Assembly: GCA_000231825.2 (NCBI GenBank) | Contig: JH720305.1 | Span: 1,253,557-1,317,556, forward strand | Source of the DNA: Tetrahymena elliotti 4EA | Taxonomy: Eukaryota > Ciliophora > Oligohymenophorea > Hymenostomatida > Tetrahymenidae | Direction: 5' to 3' | DNA length: 64,000 nt | Shown: one piece after another, positions 1 through 10,597 of the stretch | Layout of the letters: each line of letters starts with the position of its first letter | Numbering within the stretch: the stretch's first letter is position 1 | Notes under the pieces: generated by a model | What the model saw: the letters and a program-made list of their open reading frames with translations, nothing else | Told to the model about the DNA's origin: nothing | Database searches by the model: none | Position numbers and translations under genes: made by a program

Positions 1-738
1 AAGTACCTAAGACCAAGAGATCTTTAAGAATTTTAGCAAAAAACAAATCTAAGTTCCCTTAAGTTAGTTCCAATTAATTTTTACCAAGAGCTCATTCTTA
101 ATAAAGCGCTATTTATACTTCTTTTTCTAAATGATATTTTTCTTTATTTTTAATAAATTAAATAAATAAATTTTCCTATGATTTTTAGAAGTATCTTCTT
201 TCATCCTATCTTTCAATCAAATAAAGCATTGAATTATCAATCAATCCTTTAAATTCTATTAATTTCTTTAACTAAAATCAATCAAGTATTTGTATTTTTA
301 CTTGCTTCTTTCAATTATAAATAAATCACTTTTATATTTTTTAATTATTGTTATGCATGATGATGATGATGATGATGATAGATTTTCAACAAATATAACA
401 AAGCTTATTTATTATTTTAGTTAAATAGTTAAACGATTTAAAAACAGTTAATTTCATGAATTGGGAGTGTTTGATAAAGAGCTATTGATTGCTTGAGTTA
501 ATGCATGTATGCAGAGATAAGTATAATTTTTTTATTTGATAATGTTAAACAAAAAGGACCAGTTGATTTTACATAAAATAAGGTTTGTTAATTAATTTTT
601 CAAATAAAATTCTATAAATTTATTAAATTTTTCGATTCAAAAAACAAAAAATTAAATATTGAAATTTACAAAGTAAGTAAAAGAAATTTGTTTATAAAGA
701 TAAATATCAATTTTTAGAAAGATACACCAGAAAGTTAA
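1..738. other. AT-rich intergenic region upstream of the first gene
   Basis: No coding frame of convincing composition is seen. It holds a (TGA)n microsatellite near 357-379 and AATCAATC tracts around 230-300, a motif that recurs in gene flanks across this window. It probably carries the promoter and 5' UTR of the gene starting at 739. Confidence 0.6.
357..379. repeat. (TGA/GAT)n trinucleotide microsatellite
   Basis: About eight uninterrupted copies of the trinucleotide in non-coding DNA, some 360 bases upstream of the first gene. It is a simple repeat with no further sign of function. Confidence 0.9.
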
Positions 739-3700
739 ATGATTTAGGAAGTTCAATACAATCATATTGATGATTAAAGTTAGCAATAAGATCAAGCAGA
801 GGAGGATTAGCAATATGGAGAATCATTTGGTCGTATTAGTTTAGATAATTATAAATAATACTTTGACAAAATCAATCAAGCATTAGAATAAAGCAGCTAA
901 CTTACAAATTAAATGTTTGCTGATTAAAATTTTCAACAAAATGAAATGACTTATGAGGAAATATATAATAAGGAAAACATTGAAGATAAAGGGATAGATG
1001 AGATATCTAAAAAGATTTTGGAATATTAATTGTTCTATGGAATTCAAAATCCTGATGAGTAAATGATTCAACAAGCTACTATGAATCAATAAAATTTGAA
1101 TGAATAAAATACATTTTAATAGAATAGATTTGAATTACTTAGCTAAGAAATAGCAAATCGTATATAAGAAAGAGCTTTAGTTACAACAGATTAAAATAAT
1201 TAGTTTAATTTACATACCATAGAAGAGGAAGATATAAATGAAGAAGATTTAAGCATAGACAAAAAGCATAGAGTAAAAAAAATAGAAGTTCATCATTAAT
1301 AGTTAACTGAAAGCAATACTGATGAGCACTAACATTCTAATTAATAGGAGTAGAGTTCTCTTATATAGCATACATAAGATTAAATAAATCAAGAAAGCAG
1401 CTAGTAAGATGAATTTGAAGAAAGACATAGTCCACCAATGCCCATACCATAAGAAGAAGGTCCTAGATAAATGATTGTAGTGAAGGGAAATAGATATCTT
1501 ATTCAGAATTATGACAGTAACCATAATTAACAAGTAGATTAGCTTCGATTTTTTGCATAAAACAATTAACAATAAGATGAAAGAACGAAAGAAAATGAAG
1601 AGGATGAACTAAATCACTTTTAAAAGATAGAATAATAAATATAATTATATGAAAATTAGAATGGAAATTATGAAGAAGAATTGAATTATTAGTAATAATA
1701 AGAAGATTTAGTTGATAGAGAGGGTTAATAGGAAGAAAATGATAATTTACAATGTGATGAATAACAAGAAATAGAGAATCAATAATAATATTAATTATAA
1801 AAATAAGCTATTGAAGCATTTGTTTAACAATAGAACTAATAGTAATAGGTGTATAAAGAAAATTTGAACTAATAATTGATTACCCATGCTGGATAGTAAT
1901 AAAATGATATTTATTTGGCAGACCATTAAGAAATAAAATAAGAGAATTAACAAGCAAGATTTAATAATAAATAATATGATGATAGATTAACTATGGATGA
2001 ATTATCGGGTAATAGTTATTAAAGCTACAGATAAATCAAAAATTAAAGAAATTTGAATTAAACTAATTCAGATAGAGTCATTCCAAAATAATATAAACCA
2101 AGGGCATAATCCCCAAGAAATGAGTAAAATCTTTAAAAAATAAGCAAATAATAGAATTTAGGAACCCAATAAAAATAAATCAGTAAATAAGCTGTTTTGT
2201 CACTTAACAGCAACTCTACAAATTATAAAAGGTTAAATGATCAATTTAATGCACAAGCTTCATCTAAGAGTCCTAGTTCTACAGTTAAAAATAATAAGAA
2301 AGCATATAGCTAACAAACAAATTAGCATCCAATTGATAATAAATTTTCAGCTCAAGTAATTAACTCAAATTAGAGCAAGAATATCTAAGCTAATGACTTT
2401 GGAAATAATTTAAATAATAATTTTGAATGGTAATATGAAGAGAGAATGCAAGATTAGCATAATTAACATTTTAATCCTAGCAGCTACTTGAGTTCTTATT
2501 CCCAAAACCAGGCATAATCTATGTATGATTATTAAGACAACTAATCTAATCAAATGACTCATAATTAAAACTCTGGGAACATTTCAGAGAACGAATATAA
2601 TTATGAACAAAGGTTCTAAAATTAAAACAATAAATTCTCAATGCTTTAGAAATTATAGCAAGAGAAGCTTAGATTAGAAAAAATTAAATATAAAAAGTTG
2701 ATTTAAGAGCAGCAAGAAGAGAAAGAAAAAAAGGTGATTCGTTAAAATAAAATGAATAAAGAATATTTGTATAACAATTTATAGAACTAAACTACTTCTA
2801 TTAGTATTTAGAATGATTATTTTCCACCAAAAATGAAAACGGTACAAGACCATTCTAATTATAGCAACACTTATTATCAAAAGAATATGTTAACAGAATA
2901 TCAGAACAATTCTGCTTACATTGACTAATAATAAACTAATTAAACATATTTGAATTCCTTTAAAATGAAAAAGAAATAAATGAGTTTGTCAAATTTGAGC
3001 AATTAAAGTGAAAACTAATTATAAAATATTAACTAAATATAATAAATAATAGCCCAAGATTCAAACAAATATTTAAGGAAATTCACATCACCTTCATCAA
3101 TAAGATCTGATTATAAATCTCCATAAAATAAATCTCATAAAGACATTTTAATTCAATAAAACTAACAAAAAAGCATGATTAAAAATTAACAAAGTAATAA
3201 TAAAAATGAATAAAATATTGTCACAATAGACGTTATGAAGAAAATTGCATCAGATATTGAAAAGCAACAAGCATTAAAGTAATTCATTGATTTCTTTAAG
3301 TAATTTTATGTAATATTTTTAAAATAGATAAAAGAAAGGATAAATAGATTCAAATGTTCAAAGAGAAGCAAGAGTAAAAGTTTATTTAGTATTGAGCCAT
3401 TAAAAAATTTAATGTATTTTAAATAGGTGCTAATTAAAAATGGATTAGTAGCGGATGCAATAAATGAAATGGTGCTTAAAGCAGACAAAAAATCTAGATC
3501 AACTTCAAGAACTCCTTCAAAGAATAAAAAGACTGCTCCAACTTCAAAAATAATAAGCTAAAAAGCAAAAGAATAGTAGATGCTTAGATTTTAACATGCA
3601 GTTGTTGAAAGCACAGATAACCTTAAGCCTAAAAAATCTATTTAACAATAGAGAAATACCAGTAACAATTACTTTGCTAACTACTTTAATGAATCACCTA

Positions 3701-4038
3701 TTAAAAAGAAATCCACTCCTAACAAGTAATCTGCAAAAGATGCAAAGTAACTTGATTTATAAAAATATTTCTGAATTAAATTTTTATCAATTTAAAATAG
3801 TGATAGAGGAATATTGATGATTCTTGAAAATTTTTCTAAAGTAAATTAATTTAAATCCGAACTTGAACAAATAAATGTAAATACTCCAAAATTAAATAAA
3901 TAGAAGAATTAGGTTAATGCTAAGGAACTCAAATTAAATTAAAGCAGCCAAAGCATAACATCAAGAAACTAACTCACAAACAAAAATTCTTCAAATAACA
4001 GTAACACTAGTATGCAATTAAAGACTTTATTACTTTGA
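739..4038 (+). CDS. Gln/Asn-rich low-complexity protein, 1099 aa, unknown function
   Basis: Single exon, 1100 codons, open from ATG 739 to TGA 4036-4038 when TAA/TAG are read as Gln. The product is unusually rich in Gln, Asn, Ser and Glu, with Q runs mostly written TAA/TAG. A short charged helical segment with coiled-coil character lies around residues 635-670 (rich in E, K, Q and L). The last third is basic and Ser-rich, with a hydrophobic patch near residue 860. No catalytic or binding domain is recognised. Prion-like Q/N composition is common in ciliate proteins, so composition alone says little about function; a scaffold or RNA/cytoskeleton-associated role is only a guess. GT...AG pairs near 3300-3327 do not preserve the frame, so no intron is called. 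The gene converges on the 3' end of the polymerase-like gene. Confidence 0.8.
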
Positions 4039-4660
4039 GAATTGATAGATAATTTAGTTATTTTATACAAAAATATTTTGAAGTCATATTTATACAATTA
4101 TTTTCATTTTAAATAATTAACTTATATATTATTATCATTTGTAATTTACTTCATTAGAATAAGAGTTAATATTATGGTTTATTGTTTAATTAATTTAATT
4201 ATTGTTGTTTAAAAGTAATAGATGATTCAAGAGATTTAAAATGATTTGCATATTTTCATTTTATAAATACTCATCAATATTAATTGACTTAATTTTCATT
4301 ACTATTTCAATAATCATTTCATAAAAGATATTTACAATTATTTAATCTTTCCATTTATAATTTATTGATGAAGCTGATTATCAATTAATCGTAACATCTA
4401 TTTAATAATTATAGGGTTTTTTTTTCTTTTTGAGTTTTGTAATCAAAATTGTTTTGGAGTTGAATAAATTATCGCTTTGGCTAAATTATAACCACTTCTT
4501 CTTCCTTAAATTTTTTTGAATTTTCGAAATATTCTATTGATTTCTTTACTTAAAATTTATTTAATAATTTTTTATAAATGTTTTTATTTGAAGAAAGTTA
4601 AAAATAAACCATTGAATTTTTATTAATTAATATTTATTGTATTTTTATCTTTAATGATTA
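4039..4660. other. Convergent 3' intergenic region
   Basis: Very AT-rich DNA between two converging genes, so it should hold both 3' UTRs and polyadenylation regions. No gene, RNA or notable repeat is seen. Confidence 0.6.
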
Positions 4661-6388
4661 TCAAAATTGCTTATTGCTGAATTAGGTTTTATTTTTTTAA
4701 TTTGTTAGAAAAGTAGATATTTAACTTTGATTAGTTTTTTTAAACAGCTAAGTCTATTGATATTATTTATTCCTTTATTGTTGATTATTTTAGTTGTTGT
4801 TGTTGTTGTTGTTATTGTTAGGTTTTATTTAGAAGAAAGAATTTTGTTAATTTTGTTGTATGAAGGTTTGGTTAGATTGCTTTACATTCTTCTGCTCAAA
4901 GACTTATTTATTTTCATTTTCTTCACTAGCTAATTTTTAATTAAAAGAGAATTTATGGGCTTCTTAATTTTAAATATAATTTATATTATTCATCCCAAAG
5001 TTAGCTAATTTTTAAAGTTAGTTTTAATTATTTGGGAAAGAGTTTTTTTTACTTTGTAATCCTTACTGTTGCTATTAAATCAGTTTTTAAAATCTTTAAG
5101 CAAAAGTAGTCTCTGAATTAATAATAGAGTCTATTGGGATCATTTCAAAAACTTGAATGGTTATCTTCTATAATAAAAGATTTTAAATTTAAAGTGATTT
5201 AAGCATTTAGAAACATTCTGATTTTAAAAGATCAAAATAGTCTGATTCAATTCTCAGTATTTCTCTTTTAACAATTAGATTTGTATGGTCTATTTTTGTT
5301 AGTTACAGTTTAACAATCTTAGCTATTCTTTTGTAGTGTTTCATATCCAATACTATTTAGTCTACTATTTGATCAACTAGAAATTAAAGTTGCTTTATTG
5401 AATATTCTCCTAATTTTAACATTCTGCTTACTTTCAGCTGATCTATATCAATTTAAACATTGTGATAGTCTATTTATTTTAATATAAAATTTTAATGTAT
5501 AAAATATTGTTAAATTAAATTACTTCTGCTAACGCCGAAATATATCTACAAAAGTGATTGTGTTACACTTTATGGAAAGGTTTGGAAGATTTAAATAGAT
5601 TTTTCATTTATATCATTAATACATGTAATTCCCATTTTATCAAGAGAAATTAATAACGACTCGGATAAATTTGTAAGCATTTTTATATCTAAATGAAGGT
5701 GAAAGGTAAAATCTTTGATTACATAAATTCTACCAAGACTAGAGTCTTATAAAATAGAATGGAAAGATATTTATGCTGCAAGAAACGAAAGCAAAAAATT
5801 AGCTCCAATACCACAAAAGGACTCTATTTTATACTCTTAATTAATATAATTAACAATAGACTAAGCAATATCTGATGGGTTTTCAAAGCCTTTTTCAGTC
5901 ATGTAATTCGTTACATCAACTAAAAAATAGAAAATATTTTTATTATTAAAATCTACCTCTACATCTTTATCAATTTGTTATAGATATCTTAAAATGGAAT
6001 TAAATACTTCTTGTGAGTTGGATTAATTCTGCATTTTTAAAACTTTAATATCTTAGTTATTGTTTTGAGCATCTTCTAAATTCATTCCAACTCTCATTCC
6101 TAATTTAAAAGCTTAACTATTCAACTAACATACTTAATTGCTAGAATTAATTAAGATGCATGGCTAATTTTTATCAATCTGCTTATCGGAAAGTAAAACA
6201 TCCAAATGAAGAGAATACAAACCGATAGTCAGCCATTTCCTATATGAGATTTACTAATTTTAAATTTTTTATTTGAGATCTTCAAGTTAAGTATTTGTAT
6301 GCTCTAATTCAGGATATTTATATTATTTGTATTCTTCTTTTGACTTAATATCTTCTTCTATGAAAATTTCTAACTCCTCCTAATCCAT
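4661..6388 (-). CDS. Y-family DNA polymerase-like protein, ImuB-like and probably catalytically degenerate
   Basis: A single open frame of 575 codons plus stop, from ATG at 6388-6386 to TGA at 4663-4661. The order of recognisable segments follows bacterial ImuB/UmuC-type proteins. A palm start (about 53-66, LTIGLYSLHLDVLLS) is followed by a segment around 79-107 with the pattern of a Cys/Asn-containing strand, then ..AF.LGMRVGM..., typical of this superfamily. FYFLVDVTNYM (153-163) stands where active enzymes have the Ser-Ile-Asp-Glu motif. GIGANFLLSFLAA (193-205) matches the GI.PNK.LAKLAS block. Further on are an HhH-like stretch (LDKMGITCINDI) and a little-finger-like region. The C terminus is Q/N-rich with a poly-Asn run. 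The conserved Asp-Glu pair of the palm is missing (D158-V159), as in ImuB, so polymerisation is doubtful. A translesion or scaffold role is inferred from family only. A divergent REV1/eta/iota relative is the alternative. Confidence 0.6.
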
Positions 6389-7934
6389 AATTTATTTTTT
6401 TTGTTTTTAAATTTTTAATAAAACTTTCTTCAATTAAATGAAATAACAATTTTTGGCGCAAACTACATCATTCATTTTAAGAACCTCATTTTAGAACGAT
6501 TTTTTGAATTTTTTGATTTTGAGCATCCATTTTGCAATCAGTATTTTGAAGTATTATAAAGAACAAATAACAATAAATTATTTTTTAAATTACTGCTAAA
6601 ATTATGAAAGATAAAGTGTATTTAAAAATTAAAGAATAAAATTAAGTTAAGTTACTTACTTTCTCCAAATTTTTTAAAAAATTAATATTTTTTTTTAGAT
6701 TTCTTAGTACTCATTCATTTATTACTTACTTTAATACCTAATCTTTTATTTTTTAGTTCTATTTTTTGTAATCAAATCAAATTAAATTCAGGAATATTTA
6801 GAATTGTTTTATTTTATTATGAAACAATAAATTTTTAAAAATAAAATAACTTCAAAAGTTAAGATTTAGCAGTTAGTTTATTGTTAATTTTACATAATTT
6901 ATTTAAACATATTTACTATTTAAAATAATTATTTTAGTGTAAGATAAAATTTTCTGAATTGAAAATATTAAAGGGTACAAATTTTTTGAAATAGCTTTTA
7001 CTATTAAGAATGTAATTAAGAGTTTTTTTTTACAAAAATTCTACTTTCTTTTTAAATTAAAATTAAGGTTTAAATTTTGTTGATTATCTATTTAGAGTTA
7101 AGATTTTCTTTTGGGATTTAAAAATAAATTAAATTTAAATTCTAAACTATGTATGATCTTCTATTTTATTTTTAAACTGATTTGTCCTCAATATACTTTC
7201 TTATTGATAGAACCACTATTTAATGAAAATTAAATTTAAAAATAACGATTAAATAATAGAAGATTCAAAATAAATTTGAAAATAGTTAAATTGAATCTAA
7301 TTTACTATCAAATATTACAAAGGATTAATAAGCCAATATTTATTGTGAATTAAAAAATTTTTGAATTAAAAAAAGTAATAATTTTCTTTTAAAAATGAGA
7401 GGAAATTAAAAGGATCAATTTAGAATAAAATTATTATTGTAACATTTTTAAAATAATTCAATTTAATAATATATTAGATTAGAAAGTCCACAAATAAAAA
7501 TATTAAATTGAAATAAAAATTTTGAATTGATGTGAAGGAAATTTTTGAAGGGAAAAGTAGAGCAAAATCAATTTAATTATGTATTATCATGGTTGAAATT
7601 CTGTTTTTTTTTGAAAATCAAGAAAAGACTTTTGAAAAAGAATGGTTGCGTTTTAAATAGAATAAGTTTATGTTGCAAATAAATTGATAAATCAAAGTAA
7701 ATAAAATAAGATATAATAATTATAATAATATAAGACGTCAGATTCGACTAATTAAACCAACATATATAAATTAAATTTTTAAAGAAAGGAAGAAAGAATA
7801 TATATTTGAAGATAGTTATTGAGTTTGTTTTTTTGTTTATATATTTGTTTGTTTTTTAGTAATTAGATTTGAGTTTTTTTATTTCGTTATTACACAGGCT
7901 CATCAAAAATTGAAATGTCTTTAAAATAGCTTTA
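6389..7934. other. AT-rich intergenic region
   Basis: About 1.5 kb lying upstream of the polymerase-like gene and downstream of the ACBD6-like gene (both minus strand). Apart from homopolymer A/T tracts nothing stands out, and no coding frame of gene-like composition is visible. Confidence 0.55.
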
Positions 7935-9032
7935 TCATTCTAACTGTTACTTTTATTGTTCAACATATTCATTAATTAGCTGTTTTGTTGAATTGTTTGC
8001 TACTTCGTAAGCGGTTTAACCTTCGTTATCTTGAATGTTAGGATCAGCTCCTTTCTTTAAAAGTTCTAAGACTAAATCACTTTATTCATTTAAAGCAGCA
8101 ATGTGCATAGGAGTAAAGCCATCTGAATCCTAGACGTTAACATTTGGGAATGATTAAAGAAGAGTATGGAAAGTATCAAGAAGTTCATTCTCTATGCAAT
8201 AGTGTAATGCGGTACTACCTTATTCATTCTTTTAACATAAATCAAATCCTTCTTAAATGCTCTTTTCTATTTCTTCAATGTTTTACTCATCCAACAGACT
8301 AAAGAATGCTTGGGTCTCTTCATTGACTTCTTGTGATTCCTTTTATCCAAGGAATTCCTCACCTATATTTTATTTCATTCTACTAACTGATAAGCCAAAT
8401 CCTCTACTTTCTTATTTCTTTTTGTTTTTAGAGACGCTTTCTTATGCAACGCCATCATCCTCATCTAAATCCTTATCAGATTCAGTCTCGAAAAGATCCT
8501 TTTCACTAATATTGTTGTCTTCTTCACTTTCTTCTTAAACATTTTCATTATCACCTTGAGTAACTTTAGCTATCTGTTCTGCATACTTTGGAAGCATTTA
8601 AATTACATATTCTACATATAGCATCATAGCATCTTCACTAGACAAACCTTTGAATTTTGTCCAATGTTCATACTTCAACTTTGCTTCATAGTTTAAACTT
8701 GATGGTTGGCTTATATTGCAGTCACCTACTAGCGCTTATTTATAAAGACCATACAATTAAAGAGAGTCTTCAGGTCTAGTATCCTATTATTTTCTAATTA
8801 CTTTGCAAGCTGCTTTAAATTTTAGCAAAACTTCATCTTTCACAGTGCCTTAGAGTTAAGAAAGTTAATCCTACTATTGAGTTGCAGCATTGAGCTAAGC
8901 TTTAGTAGGACGCTTACACTTTGTATATACCAAATTAAAGAATTTCTTAGGGTAAGCTAAAATAAGTCCAGTAAGAATGATATTACTATACTTGAGGGTT
9001 TATAACAGTACTTCTTTTGCTGATTAGGACAT
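7935..9032 (-). CDS. Acyl-CoA-binding domain protein with ankyrin repeats (ACBD6-like)
   Basis: 365 codons plus stop, single exon, start ATG 9032-9030. An acyl-CoA-binding domain spans about residues 64-152 and shows the family's landmarks: LQLYGLYKQA (91-100), GD (103-104), then KYEHWTKFKGLSSEDAM (120-136), with the Tyr and Lys residues that contact the CoA ligand. A long acidic, low-complexity linker (about 165-250) leads to two to three ankyrin repeats (about 260-350), recognised by GSTALHYCIEN and DGFTPMHIAALN. This domain order is that of ACBD6, which binds acyl-CoAs and supports N-myristoylation and lipid metabolism in animals; transfer of that role here is inference. Unusually, the N terminus carries a hydrophobic stretch (about 17-26, NIILTGLILA) before the ACB domain, possibly a membrane anchor. 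Confidence 0.88.
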
Positions 9033-10597
9033 TTTTATAAATCAAATTTTTTTTTTTACTTTGTTCTTAAGATTATGCTAAAATGATTGAAACAAAGTGA
9101 TTCTTAGTTGCTTTTGGCTGACTAAATACAAAACTACTTCTATAAGACTTAAAATATGATTTGAAAAGTGGTCGAAATAACTAGTTTGCTATGAAAAATA
9201 ATGAGCTAGTTGGTGTAAACTTGAATTGTTAGTTTTACAATCTACTTTTAGAATTTTCTTATTATTAAAATATTATCTAAATATTTTAAATATATTCACT
9301 GTCAGAAAAAAAACTTATTTTTTATCTTTTCTTTTCTTTTTATTTGTTTAATTACTTTCTTTCTGTCTGCCTTCTTTTGCTTTATTTAACACTTTCCTTT
9401 TTTTCTCTTGATAAATTAATTTATTTATATACAATAATCATACAAGTATCACTTCAAATATCCTTGTCTCAACTAAATAGCATGCATTTACCATGCTTAT
9501 CTTGTAATTCTAATATTTCTTTCCTTCATTTATTTTCTAGTGATGTGTCTTTTTTTACTATCTCCAAATCAATACCTTCTATTTTCCATTTTTCTTTTTA
9601 AGTTTTAAAACCTATTTTTACTCCAAAAAAAAAAAGATAAAAATGTTTTTCCTTAAAATTATTGATTAATTATTTCTTATTGACCTAAAAAATTACTTTC
9701 CTCTTTAAATCACAAGACCTTCTACTTATAAAAGTGTTATTTTGCTAAATTTTTCTTAAATTTTTGTATTTTTTATTTTGTAGTTAGCTCCTGAACAACA
9801 CTTAGAATTGAGAAATATTCTGTTTATTTTACGTGAGTTTATTTTGATTTAAAGGTTTTAAAAAATTCAAAAAGCATGTTATCAGATTGAAATTTAAATT
9901 AATTTGAAGTTATCCTATCTATTTCAAATTAATTAACCCAAATATAATTTAGTTAATTTAAATATCAAAATCCACTCTTAAATCAAATTAAATCTAAAAA
10001 CAAATTATTAAATCATATAATTTTTAGGTAGAATTATAATGGAAATTTACTTGCCTTACAAAAGTATTTGTTAAGATTGCAAACTCTTCTTAAAAGCAAT
10101 TGAGATATTTTTTTTTCTTGTTAATTTAATTTTAAAATGAAAAATAAGAATAGAATTAAAAAATCAATATTATTTATAAGGGTGCTAAAAATAAAGGAAA
10201 ATACTAAAAAATGAAGATATAAAAAGATGTTTTATAACCAATAGTTTTAGAAGTTGATTTATGATTAGATTCTAAATAAAAATAATATAAAAAATTAAAT
10301 TAAAAATATTAAGATGAAGGAATGGTAATTAACCCCTATGAACTAATTGTGGTCGTAAGAAATTTGTATGGGAGGTATTAAAGTTATTAGTAACTCCGTA
10401 TACCAATAATTAATGCTAAGTGCTTTCTTTTATTATTGATTGAGTTAATAATCATTTTGATTTTTAATTGAATTTTTTTCACGTTAGGATAATGCATAAT
10501 CATTATCATTCATTACTTTTTCTTTATAATAATTTTCTTTCAAAAGAATAAATTAATAAATTAGTTAGTAGTTTGTTGTAGGTTTCTTCAAATTTGA
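9033..10597. other. Divergent intergenic region with a possible gene relic and a GC-richer hairpin
   Basis: This stretch separates two divergent genes. On the minus strand around 9535-9640 a short coding-looking stretch (including KEKWKIEGIDLEIV) runs into TGA, and a second such stretch (9480-9535) follows in frame with more stops; this may be a decayed exon. Near 10315-10425 the sequence is richer in G and C than its surroundings and can fold into a hairpin. Neither is supported well enough to call a gene. Confidence 0.4.

Noticed and set aside
3300..3327. Possible intron in the first Q/N-rich gene
   Set aside because: The GT...AG segment is 28 nt, shorter than other introns here, and its removal would shift the frame.
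4727..4933. Hydrophobic 68-aa plus-strand standard-code frame
   Set aside because: It lies inside the minus-strand polymerase-like gene; the poly-Val run is the complement of a poly-Asn run.
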